Below are positions 1 to 7,982 of a stretch of DNA of 55,931 nt, one piece after another; the first letter of the stretch is position 1; each line of letters opens with the position of its first letter. This DNA is from Butyricicoccus pullicaecorum. GTDB taxonomy: Bacteria > Bacillota > Clostridia > Oscillospirales > Butyricicoccaceae. The notes under the pieces are model-generated. The model was given only the letters and a program-made list of their open reading frames with translations, was not told the origin of the DNA and did not search any database. A program made the position numbers and the translations under genes. The stretch is from positions 1-55,931 of the forward strand of contig JAGZIY010000022.1 of the NCBI GenBank assembly GCA_018365995.1, read 5' to 3'.

Positions 1-53
1 CCTTCTCGATACAGTTCTACACATTTCCTTTTGTACTCATATGTGTACCGCAT
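1..53 (-). CDS. Transposase OrfA N-terminus (partial, cut by window edge)
   Basis: Only the first 17 or so codons are present. The reverse strand starts at an ATG at 53-51 and reads MRYTYEYKRKCVELYRE before leaving the window. This basic, helical opening with KRK followed by a CVELY-like helix is typical of the helix-turn-helix OrfA (IS3-type or similar) of clostridial insertion sequences. It lies just inside the hairpin-forming sequence at 61-90, as expected for the left end of an IS. The family cannot be fixed from so few residues. Confidence 0.5.
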   Translation of the reverse strand, partial: MRYTYEYKRKCVELYRE

Positions 54-60
54 AATAATA

Positions 61-90
61 CCCCCTCTACTGGGTGTCCAGTAAAGGGGG
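61..90. repeat. Inverted repeat at probable IS end
   Basis: CCCCCTCTACTGG and CCAGTAAAGGGGG form a 13-bp stem with one mismatch around a GTGT loop. It sits between the transposase start (53) and the end of a regulator fragment (about 95). On the reverse strand the sequence starts near TGTACCCCC and contains CTGGACACCC, which resembles clostridial IS ends. I read it as the terminal or sub-terminal repeat of the IS that runs off the left edge. Confidence 0.45.
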
Positions 91-94
91 TACA

Positions 95-331
95 TATCAT
101 ACACATCCCCAGTTTCTTTAGCCGTTTTCATCGCTTGAATTGCGGCTTCTACAATTTTTAATTCTTTTTCGTCCAGGGCGTTGAGCACGGCGTAAATCCG
201 CTTTCTGTACTCGCTCCCTTTATTTTTGGACGGATAGAAATATTGATCTACCAATATATCGAACATTGCCACCATCTGATAAAAGGTACTGAGGCTAGGG
301 TGCTGGCCGTCATTCTCGTTATATACGATGG
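95..331 (-). pseudogene. XRE-type regulator, C-terminal remnant
   Basis: The reverse strand encodes a stretch containing YNENDGQHPSLSTFYQMVA, FDILVDQYFYP and ALDEKELKIVEAA. This is the C-terminal half of small XRE-family repressors common on clostridial mobile elements, where the usual pattern is NIENKGQxPS, VDQFFFP and the MDEKEL helix. The N-terminal HTH half is not readable in the same frame: a TGA lies about 70 bases upstream and the sequence between is not HTH-like. At the other end the frame runs without a stop through the IS end into the transposase start, so the IS appears to have removed the native stop. I call it a remnant. Confidence 0.5.
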
Positions 332-723
332 TGCGCGGAGCCGTGTTGATTGCTCAATGTAAGGGGGCAGACGGAGTCTTTTTAAATACTGGCCTTGCTC
401 TCACTGGGATCTTCTTTGATTGTGACTATTGTGAGTCTGGCAACCTACCAGCCGTTATTCAAGATGTTAAATGTTCCAGCAGATGCATATCAAGAGGTCT
501 GCGACTATATCCAGATTATTTCCCGCATGGTGTTCCTTACTTGTTGCTTTAGTGATAGCCTTGTATTATAATAAAAACACTCTAAATTTCGATTACATCC
601 TCCCGCGTTATTTATATTCCATCTAATCATAAACTCATTTGGGACTTCACTATTTCTTAGTTTAATATCATGTTTCACATGACTTTTCTCCATTTTTTAC
701 ATAAAGGTTGGATAATATAATTC
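332..723. other. Region without a convincing gene upstream of the polysaccharide operon
   Basis: No reading frame here resembles a protein. The 74-codon frame on the plus strand and the 62-codon frame on the minus strand lack ribosome binding sites and recognisable motifs. The last 150 bases are AT-rich and include a TATAAT-like hexamer (about 712-717) just before the first operon gene, but I see no convincing -35 box and only a weak AAAGG at 701-705. Confidence 0.4.
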
Positions 724-2175
724 ATGAAAAAACGACAGATTCCGTCCGCTTCTTTTTCATTGAAGCGTCTGTTCATCTCTCTTTTCGTTCTATATTTTGT
801 GTTTGCTGTTATTTTTTATTTTTTAGCTGGCTATCAACTCCACTTTCGAGCATCTCGTGGTAATCTTGAATTCCCAGTCGCTGAATCAGGCACTGTAGAG
901 TTAGTACAAGGCACTACAATTGAACAGGTGTTCACTGCAAAAATTCAACGTTTGGAATCTGTCTCCGTTCAATGGGGGACATACTTGCGCCAAAACACGG
1001 GTACAGCATACATGGAACTCCTCGATCTGCGTAGCGGCGCAGTATTACTGAGTCAAAATTTCGACGTGTCTGCGCTCACAGAAGGTGCGCAGCTGACGCT
1101 CTCTTCTTTCTCCCCATTGGAGGGATATTATGATGTACCTCTGTTGTTGCGTATCTACGCTGACTCCCAACCTGGCAGTGCTGCATCACCGCTGATGTCT
1201 TCTTCCGTCCAGCCTGATGGTTTTTCACTTTCCATTAATGGGACACCGGTCCAGGGAACACTCTGCTTCTCTGCTTCTGGAGAGGATTATATCTGGACTG
1301 GACTCCACTACTGGAAATTTGTAGCTGGTTTTGGTGCGGTGCTGGGGGTCTACTTGACTGTTACCTATTGGCGCTGGAGTAAGGGGAAAGATGGTTTGCT
1401 GGTCAAAGGCATTGCCGCCCTTCAGAAGTACCGCTTCCTCATAAAGCAATTGGTAGATCGGGATTTCAAGGCAAAATACAAGCGTTCAATTTTGGGGGTA
1501 TTTTGGAGCTTTTTGAATCCCTTGCTTACCATGATTGTTCAGTATATTGTGTTTTCCAATCTCTTCCGCTTTGATATTCCCTATTATACAGTCTATCTTT
1601 TGACCGGCATTATTATCTTTAATTATTTTTCCGAGTCCTGCGGTATGGCACTCTCTTCCATTGTGGGAAATGCTAATCTGATCACAAAGGTGTATGTACC
1701 CAAATATATCTATCCCCTGACGCGCATTCTATCCTCTCTGGTCAACCTGGTCATCTCCATGATCCCGTTGCTTCTGGTGATCTTGTTCTCCGGACTGCTC
1801 CCGACGAAGGCATATCCGCTCATTCTTTTTGACCTGATCTGCCTTGCGCTGTTCTGTCTCGGACTTGGGATGCTTCTGGCCTCCGCGATGGTTTTCTTCC
1901 GGGACATTCAATTTCTCTGGGGGGTGCTGACCATGCTGTGGATGTATCTGACTCCCATTTTCTATCCGGCTGACATTCTGCCGGAACAGGTTGCATGGGT
2001 CTTGGGCGTCAATCCGCTCTACTATTTTATCACCTTCCTGCGGACATGCGTGATGGATGGCGTATCTCCGGAACCTGTCCTGTATGTGCAGTGCTTCCTG
2101 TCCGCCATGCTCTTTCTGATTCTGGGGACGGTGGTATTCAAAAAGACGCAGGACAAGTTCGTCCTCTATTTGTAA
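724..2175 (+). CDS. Polysaccharide ABC exporter permease with extra extracytoplasmic domain
   Basis: This is the membrane subunit of a Wzm/TagG/RfbA-type ABC exporter that moves lipid-linked polysaccharide across the membrane. Residues from about 230 to the end carry the ABC-2 core: the family sequence VDRDFKAKYKRSILGVFW, then about six membrane segments and the NPLYYFITFLR region. Usual members are about 260 residues; this one has 483. The extra N-terminus is a membrane helix (about 14-38), a soluble beta-rich stretch of about 155 residues that should lie outside, and a second helix (about 196-218). The ATPase follows 12 bases downstream. The first 600 bases are more AT-rich than the rest. 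No strong ribosome binding site is seen, but there is no better start. The core is secure; the role of the outer domain is unknown. Confidence 0.9.
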   Translation: MKKRQIPSASFSLKRLFISLFVLYFVFAVIFYFLAGYQLHFRASRGNLEFPVAESGTVELVQGTTIEQVFTAKIQRLESVSVQWGTYLRQNTGTAYMELLDLRSGAVLLSQNFDVSALTEGAQLTLSSFSPLEGYYDVPLLLRIYADSQPGSAASPLMSSSVQPDGFSLSINGTPVQGTLCFSASGEDYIWTGLHYWKFVAGFGAVLGVYLTVTYWRWSKGKDGLLVKGIAALQKYRFLIKQLVDRDFKAKYKRSILGVFWSFLNPLLTMIVQYIVFSNLFRFDIPYYTVYLLTGIIIFNYFSESCGMALSSIVGNANLITKVYVPKYIYPLTRILSSLVNLVISMIPLLLVILFSGLLPTKAYPLILFDLICLALFCLGLGMLLASAMVFFRDIQFLWGVLTMLWMYLTPIFYPADILPEQVAWVLGVNPLYYFITFLRTCVMDGVSPEPVLYVQCFLSAMLFLILGTVVFKKTQDKFVLYL

Positions 2176-2187
2176 GCAGGTGTTGTC

Positions 2188-2925
2188 GTGAAAAAAGAGA
2201 AACAGGCCATTGAGGTACAGGATATCTCCATGCGCTTCCAGCTGATGGACGACCGCATTCTTTCCCTCAAGGAATTCGCCACACGAAAGCTGCGTGGCAA
2301 AGTAAGCCACACGGATTTTTGGGCGCTCAAGCATATTTCCTTTGAGGTTTTCCGCGGCGAGGTGGTAGGCATCATCGGCCGCAACGGCTCCGGGAAAAGC
2401 ACGCTGTTGAAGGTAATCTCCGGGATTTTAAAGCCGACGGAAGGTGCCGTGAGCTGTCACGGCAATATCGTCCCCATGTTGGAGCTTGGCTCTGGCTTCG
2501 ACCCTGATTTGACTGGCCGCGAAAATATTTTCCTAAACGGTGCTATTCTCGGATACTCGGAAGAATTTTTGACCGACCGATATCAGGAAATTCTGGACTT
2601 TTCCGAGCTTGGCCAATTCATTGATGTCCCCATCAGAAACTACTCCTCCGGTATGATGGCCCGCTTGGCCTTCTCCGTTGCCTCGATGGTTGAGCCGGAA
2701 ATTCTGATTGTGGATGAAATCCTCTCCGTAGGCGATGCAGCTTTTCAGGAGAAGAGCCGCGCCCGCATGATGGAAATGATGGGCGGCGGTACAACCGTGC
2801 TCTTTGTCTCCCACAGTCTGGAGCAAATCCAGGAAATGTGCAACCGTGTTTTGTGGCTGGAACAGGGAGAAATGCGCATGCTCGGCCCCACCGAGGAGGT
2901 ATGCTCCGCTTATGCTGAATCGTGA
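2188..2925 (+). CDS. Polysaccharide ABC exporter ATPase (Wzt/TagH type)
   Basis: This is the cytoplasmic ATPase partner of the permease directly upstream. It shows Walker A (GRNGSGKST, about residues 62-70), the LELGSGFDPDLTGREN region typical of the Wzt/TagH subfamily, the signature YSSGMMARLAFSVA, Walker B (ILIVDE) and a switch histidine (FVSHS). At 245 residues it is the short form and lacks the C-terminal carbohydrate-binding domain of O9-type Wzt, so it probably does not itself select chain ends. The start is a GTG 12 bases after the permease stop. Its last codons overlap the next gene, indicating translational coupling. Confidence 0.93.
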   Translation: MKKEKQAIEVQDISMRFQLMDDRILSLKEFATRKLRGKVSHTDFWALKHISFEVFRGEVVGIIGRNGSGKSTLLKVISGILKPTEGAVSCHGNIVPMLELGSGFDPDLTGRENIFLNGAILGYSEEFLTDRYQEILDFSELGQFIDVPIRNYSSGMMARLAFSVASMVEPEILIVDEILSVGDAAFQEKSRARMMEMMGGGTTVLFVSHSLEQIQEMCNRVLWLEQGEMRMLGPTEEVCSAYAES

Positions 2926-3745
2926 GCCTCTGGTCTCCGTTCTGATGGGGGTTTACCAGCCCAAGCCGTCCAGTTTATCCATGCTCCGCCGCGCTGTCGA
3001 TTCCATGCTGTTTCAGGATTACCCCGCGCTGGAGCTACTTCTGTGTGACGACGGTTCCGCGCCTTCCGTCTGCCGCTGCCTGGAAGAATACGCCGCCCGG
3101 GATAGCCGCGTTCGGCTGATTCGCCGGGGAGATGCCTTTACTTTACCGCAGAAGCTGAATCTCTGCCTACTGCATGCAAAAGGAGCTTATCTGGTCCGAA
3201 TGGACGACGATGACTATGCTCTTCCTAGCCGGTTGTCTATTCAGATGGAATTCCTGAAATCTCATCCAGAGTTTGACTTTGTAGGATCCAACGCGATTCT
3301 CTGGCGGGAAGGCTCAGCCTGCGGGGAACGGATGTTCCCCGCAGAGCCCACCGTCCGGGATTTTCTATTTAAGCAGCCCTTTCTCCACCCCACACTGCTG
3401 TTCCGACGGGAGGCACTGGAGCGGGTGGGAGGGTACTCCGAGCTGCCCCGGTGCATTCTGTGCGAGGACTATGACCTGTTACTCCGTCTCTATGAGGCAG
3501 GCAGCCGAGGGGCCAATCTCCAGGAAAAGCTGATCTGCTATACCCTGCCCCTGAACCCGAAGGGTAGCCGACGGCTACACCACCGCTGGAACGAAGTTCG
3601 GACCCGCTTCGTCCGCTTCCGGGCGCTGGGCTTACTTCCAGGAGCCTTTCCCTATGTGATAAAGCCGCTCGTTGTAGGTCTGATCCCCTCCGGGCTGCTG
3701 AGGCGGCTGAAATCCCGCCGTTACCATGAGGAGGCACACTCATGA
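2912..3745 (+). CDS. Family 2 glycosyltransferase
   Basis: This is a cytoplasmic GT-A glycosyltransferase of family 2. It has the nucleotide-sugar N-terminus VSVLMGVYQP, the DDGSAPS loop, the metal-binding acidic motif MDDDDYALPSRL and a CEDYDLLLRL acceptor-side motif. The start is placed at ATG 2912 because a full GAGGAGGT lies at 2893-2900 in the right position; a longer in-frame version starting at 2804 would lie wholly inside the ATPase gene. It overlaps the ATPase by 14 bases and shares ATGA with the next gene. Length is 277 residues, normal for simple capsule GT2 enzymes. The sugar transferred cannot be told from sequence. Confidence 0.9.
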   Translation: MLNREPLVSVLMGVYQPKPSSLSMLRRAVDSMLFQDYPALELLLCDDGSAPSVCRCLEEYAARDSRVRLIRRGDAFTLPQKLNLCLLHAKGAYLVRMDDDDYALPSRLSIQMEFLKSHPEFDFVGSNAILWREGSACGERMFPAEPTVRDFLFKQPFLHPTLLFRREALERVGGYSELPRCILCEDYDLLLRLYEAGSRGANLQEKLICYTLPLNPKGSRRLHHRWNEVRTRFVRFRALGLLPGAFPYVIKPLVVGLIPSGLLRRLKSRRYHEEAHS

Positions 3746-4743
3746 ACTCGATTCAAATCTATGTCTCCCACCGCATTGATATTAACAGTGAGCTGGTGGA
3801 CAACCCGCTCTATATTCCGATGCGGTGCGGAGCGGTGTTTGACCAGGAGAACCCCATGGGGATCGCGGGGGACGACACTGGGGACAACATCTCGGAGCGG
3901 AGGATGAGCTTTTGTGAGTTCACCGTGCAGTACTGGGCGTGGAAAAACATCCGGGCGGACTACTGCGGGCTGTGTCATTACCGGCGGTATCTCTCCTTCT
4001 CCCCCCGGCGGTTCCGCACGGACGAGTATAACATGGTCTATGTCCCCTCCCTGACGCCGGCGGGAAAGGCGCGGTATGGCCTGCTGGACCGTGCGGCTAT
4101 GGCGGCGGCCATTGAGGGGCATGACGGAGTGGCATCTGAATGCGCCGATGTAACTCGGATCCCTACGCCGAAAGGGCCGCAAAGGACGGTACGGGACATG
4201 TGGGAAGCTCACTACGGGGAATTTTTTGAAAAGTCCTCCATTGATCTGCTCTTCACCCTCATAGATGAGCTGGCGCCGGAGTACAGTCAGTCGGCCTGGG
4301 AGTACTTCAACGGCGGACAGCACCGGGGCTTCAACTGCTTTGTGCTGCGCTGGGAACTCTTCGACCGGCTGTGCCGGTTCCAGTTCCCCATCATGTTTGA
4401 GGCAGAGCGGCGGCTGGACACCACCGGCTACACCCAGACTATGAAACGCACCCCGGCTTTTCTGGGGGAGATGCTCTACGGTATTTTCATGTACCATATC
4501 ACCGTCCACGAGGGGCGGGATATCCAGACCCGCCAGATGGTTTTTTTCAGCAACACGGAGCGCATCCGCGGCCGGGGGGATTTACTCCGGCGGTATGTGG
4601 GGGACAGCGCGAATCGCCTGCTGCGGGCGGTGGTTGACCCCATCCTCCCTAAGGGCTCCCGGCGGCGGGAGAAGGTCAAAGATATTTTCTATCGCCTCAC
4701 CCCCATTAAGCGGAGAGGCGTGGCAACTATCAAAGAAAAATAA
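3742..4743 (+). CDS. DUF4422 glycosyltransferase
   Basis: This 333-residue protein belongs to the DUF4422 family found in capsule and exopolysaccharide clusters. The diagnostic blocks are YVSHRID near the start, NPLYIPMRCGA, DDTGDNIS, YWAWKN and GLCHYRRYL. The protein ends with LPKGSRRRE followed by a basic tail, a pattern also present at the end of the next protein. It is GC-rich like its upstream neighbours. The start overlaps the previous stop as ATGA. DUF4422 members are regarded as glycosyltransferases; donor and acceptor are unknown. Confidence 0.88.
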   Translation: MNSIQIYVSHRIDINSELVDNPLYIPMRCGAVFDQENPMGIAGDDTGDNISERRMSFCEFTVQYWAWKNIRADYCGLCHYRRYLSFSPRRFRTDEYNMVYVPSLTPAGKARYGLLDRAAMAAAIEGHDGVASECADVTRIPTPKGPQRTVRDMWEAHYGEFFEKSSIDLLFTLIDELAPEYSQSAWEYFNGGQHRGFNCFVLRWELFDRLCRFQFPIMFEAERRLDTTGYTQTMKRTPAFLGEMLYGIFMYHITVHEGRDIQTRQMVFFSNTERIRGRGDLLRRYVGDSANRLLRAVVDPILPKGSRRREKVKDIFYRLTPIKRRGVATIKEK

Positions 4744-4753
4744 TACGTAGGAT

Positions 4754-6781
4754 GTGAACGACTTGGAGAAGCAGTACAAGCCCGTCCCCGATGTGGAGGC
4801 CCTCCGCTATAAGGGGACTCCGGACAAGCCGGATATCAAGATCTTCGTCTCCCACCGCATTGATCAGGATAGCATGACCATTGACAATCCACTCTATATT
4901 CCAATCCGTTGCGGTGCGGTCTATGATGAGCGTGAAGGAATCAGTATGCTGGGGGATGATACAGGGGATAATATTTCGGAAAAAAGAGAGAGTTTTTGTG
5001 AGTTAACGGTTCTTTATTGGGCGTGGAAAAATGTTAAAGCAGATTTCTATGGCCTTTGCCATTATAGAAGGTATATTTCTTTTTCAGATAGAACATATTC
5101 CGATTCGTATAATAAGTCAGGAATTTTATTTGAGCAAGTACTTTCACAAGGAAGTATTGACAAATATGAACTAGAAAACCAAGGGAAAATGTGCTGTACT
5201 ATTCAGAAGAGTGATATAATTACTACACCACCTGAAGATGTGACTTGTTCAGGTGATGGAAATCATAGAACAGTATATGGATTATGTGAAGACCGTCGTA
5301 GAGATTTTGATATGCGCGGAGTTGAATTATTATTTGAAGTTATTGAAAAGAAATACCCTAAATTTCTATCTTCTTCAAAAAAATATTTTAACTCCCAATA
5401 TGCTAAGTTTTATAACTGCTTTGTTATGAAAAAAGAGCTGTTTGATGAATTTTGTGAATTCCTATTTGGGACACTTTTTGAAGTTGAAAAAAAACTCGAT
5501 ACCCAGTATTACAATGTATGGAAAACACGGATGCCTGGCTTTCTGGGGGAACATTTGTTTGGGATATTCTTGGAGTATTATACTGATCTTAATAATATTA
5601 ATGTTTCTGTTCGAGAATTGGTATTTTTTCAAGAAACACAAGTATTTACATCCCATATAACACCTGCATTTTTAAACAATAATATTCCAATTGTATTTAG
5701 TTCTAGCGATTATTTTGCACCATTTGCGGCAGTATTTATTCAGTCTGTGATAAAACAATCAAGTAAAACTAATAATTATGATTTCATTATTTTGGAGAGT
5801 GCTATTAGTGTAAGTAATAAAAAATTGTTAAAGCAACTGGCCTATGGCCATCCTAATATGTCCATTCGATTTTTTAATCCAAAGCCTTTATTACGTGGTG
5901 CAAAATTATTTATAAATTCGGCAAACCAGTCCGAAGAGGCGTATTACCGAGTACTTGCTCCATTTATACTCAGCCAATATGATAAAGCTATTGTTATGGA
6001 TTGTGATTTAATCGCAAAGTGCGATATAGCAAAATTATTACAGACTCCTTTGAATGGAAATGTAGCTGCTATTGTTCCAGATGCGGTTTGGCATGGTTGG
6101 GCAAATGGAATGATCAAAGAAGTAAATGACTATTGTAAAACAGACTTCCCAATTAAAAATCCATTTTCCTACGTAAATACTGGAGTTATTGTGTTTGATT
6201 GTGTTGCCTATCGTAGAATATTTACTGTAGATGGTATTGTTGAATATATCAAAAATCATAAATTCAATATCCAGGAACAAGATGCCTTAAATCTTTTGTT
6301 GGAAGGAAAAATCGAGAACTTAGATATAGCGTGGAATATGTATGTATTATCGTCTGACTTCATAAAACAATCAATAGACGATTTTGCGCCAGTTTATGAA
6401 AGGAATGCTTATCATACTGCTCACGAAAACCCAAAATTGATTCATTGGGCAGCGCAACCAAAGCCTTGGAATGATCCAAATGTTGATTTAGGAATAGAAT
6501 GGTGGCTTGTTGCAAGGGAAACCCCATTTTACGAATTAATTCTTGCTAGGATGATGGATACTAAACTTGGGCCTCTTCATCCGGTTGTGTTTGACCTTCA
6601 AAACCGGATGGGTATATTTGATACTCGTTCTGGGGCAAGAAAATTTGCGGATAAAATATTGCCCAAAGGATCAAAACGCAGAGAATTTGTTAAAATCCTT
6701 TTACCGAAAGGTTCACTACGTTGGCGTTTCTGCAAACAGGTTTACTATATCTTTAAACCAGAGTACCGCCCGAAAAAATAA
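4754..6781 (+). CDS. Two-domain glycosyltransferase: DUF4422 fused to GT8
   Basis: Residues 1 to about 290 repeat the DUF4422 fold of the previous gene (FVSHRID, DNPLYIPIRCGA, DDTGDNIS, YWAWKN, GLCHYRRY). Residues about 310-570 are a family 8 retaining glycosyltransferase: IPIVFSSSDYF at the start, the DxD-type motif VMDCDLIAKCD, VNTGVIVFD, QEQDALN and IHWAAQPKPW, which matches the HxxGxxKPW signature. The tail has two copies of an LPKGS motif. The start is a GTG at 4754, 10 bases after the previous stop. From about 4960 onward the DNA turns clearly AT-rich, while the first 200 bases match the GC-rich neighbour, suggesting a recombinational join. It probably makes two successive linkages; substrates are unknown. 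Confidence 0.88.
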   Translation: MNDLEKQYKPVPDVEALRYKGTPDKPDIKIFVSHRIDQDSMTIDNPLYIPIRCGAVYDEREGISMLGDDTGDNISEKRESFCELTVLYWAWKNVKADFYGLCHYRRYISFSDRTYSDSYNKSGILFEQVLSQGSIDKYELENQGKMCCTIQKSDIITTPPEDVTCSGDGNHRTVYGLCEDRRRDFDMRGVELLFEVIEKKYPKFLSSSKKYFNSQYAKFYNCFVMKKELFDEFCEFLFGTLFEVEKKLDTQYYNVWKTRMPGFLGEHLFGIFLEYYTDLNNINVSVRELVFFQETQVFTSHITPAFLNNNIPIVFSSSDYFAPFAAVFIQSVIKQSSKTNNYDFIILESAISVSNKKLLKQLAYGHPNMSIRFFNPKPLLRGAKLFINSANQSEEAYYRVLAPFILSQYDKAIVMDCDLIAKCDIAKLLQTPLNGNVAAIVPDAVWHGWANGMIKEVNDYCKTDFPIKNPFSYVNTGVIVFDCVAYRRIFTVDGIVEYIKNHKFNIQEQDALNLLLEGKIENLDIAWNMYVLSSDFIKQSIDDFAPVYERNAYHTAHENPKLIHWAAQPKPWNDPNVDLGIEWWLVARETPFYELILARMMDTKLGPLHPVVFDLQNRMGIFDTRSGARKFADKILPKGSKRREFVKILLPKGSLRWRFCKQVYYIFKPEYRPKK

Positions 6782-6812
6782 GAAGGGAAAATAATTAGAA
6801 AGGGGGGAGACG

Positions 6813-7961
6813 ATGCCGTCTAATTTTTGGCCCATGTCCTCCAACGAATCGGACTTCAACTTCAAGATAATGTGGGATCACTTTCAGCAACTGAAGGAGC
6901 AGATTCAAGCTGTCTCAAATGAACTTCCTGTCATAGAGAAAATGGTAAAGCGGTTGGGAGAGCAGAGCACAGAGCAAAATGCGGAGAGGAGCGAGGAGGC
7001 GGGAAAACAATATAATCTGTTATCAGAGCTGAATAAGAAAGCAGATTCTATATGTTCTGCGATATTTGCAAAAGAGTATCCAATTGATGTACGGTTTGAG
7101 CGAGAATACTACAAGAAATTTCCCACGGCTCCATCGGAAGAATTTCCAGACTTTCAACAGAAATTTCTAAATCTTGTGCGTGGACTTGACATAAAGAGCA
7201 TTGAAGATGTTGTGCTGTCGATTCAGCGGTTGAAAATTGTTCAAAATACGCAGGACCCTGTCATTGCGCTTTACTCTCAGGAAGAAAAGAACATTATGCG
7301 GAAAATTATTGAGCATATGTTCAGCAGCATTCTTCCGCTATCACACAATGTTTTTTATTATCGTGGATATCTGCTTCCGATCAATCATTTTGAGCCATGC
7401 GTCTTTTGGGATCGATATGGAATCCGCCATCTGACAAAGCCGGAACATTTTTCAGATACGGATATCATTGACGCCGGCGCGTTTATTGGAGATTCAGCAC
7501 TTATTTTTTCCCCACTTACCAATCGCAATGTGTATGCTTTTGAGCCGGTCCCTCAAAACTATCACTATATGCAAGACACTATAAAACTAAACGGCCTGAC
7601 AAATGTTGTGCCGGTTCAGGCCGCACTCGGGGAAGAAAACGGGACGATATCAATATCTGTAAACGATTCAAGCAGTACACAGTTTGAAAATGATGCCTGT
7701 CAATATGCGGAAAAAGTAGAGGTGAAGGTGGTTCCTCTGGATGAATTTGTCCAGGATGAACAGTCGCTTCTAAAGGGGGCAATGCAGACCATTAAGCACC
7801 AAAGGCCGACCCTTCTTATCAGTATCTACCACAACGCAGATGACTTCTTCCACATCAAACCTATGTTGGAACAACTGGATTTGGGGTATCGTTTTAAAAT
7901 CAGGCATCCAGTATGCGGGTCTGTTATCACAGAGACACTTCTGATCGCAGAAGCCGAATAG
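6813..7961 (+). CDS. FkbM-family methyltransferase with a missing DxEG segment
   Basis: The first 100 residues are charged and helical, probably a coiled coil. From about residue 215 a class I SAM-dependent methyltransferase of the FkbM family begins: IIDAGAFIGDSA (SAM loop), VYAFEPVPQNY (acidic residue after strand 2), LTNVVPVQAALGE and VVPLDEFVQ. In the family, LDEFV is followed by about 15 residues containing a lysine-x-DxEG motif and then LKGA. Here LDEFVQDEQ joins directly to SLLKGAMQTI, so that block is absent while the frame is intact. The end (RPTLLISIYHN) is normal. It should O-methylate a sugar, but activity may be altered. An AAGGGGGGAG lies before the ATG. Confidence 0.85.
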   Translation: MPSNFWPMSSNESDFNFKIMWDHFQQLKEQIQAVSNELPVIEKMVKRLGEQSTEQNAERSEEAGKQYNLLSELNKKADSICSAIFAKEYPIDVRFEREYYKKFPTAPSEEFPDFQQKFLNLVRGLDIKSIEDVVLSIQRLKIVQNTQDPVIALYSQEEKNIMRKIIEHMFSSILPLSHNVFYYRGYLLPINHFEPCVFWDRYGIRHLTKPEHFSDTDIIDAGAFIGDSALIFSPLTNRNVYAFEPVPQNYHYMQDTIKLNGLTNVVPVQAALGEENGTISISVNDSSSTQFENDACQYAEKVEVKVVPLDEFVQDEQSLLKGAMQTIKHQRPTLLISIYHNADDFFHIKPMLEQLDLGYRFKIRHPVCGSVITETLLIAEAE

Positions 7962-7982
7962 TAAGGATTTGGGGTTATATTT

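Noticed and set aside
328..552. Short plus-strand frame before the polysaccharide operon
   Set aside because: No RBS, no recognisable motif, and it overlaps the XRE remnant on the other strand.
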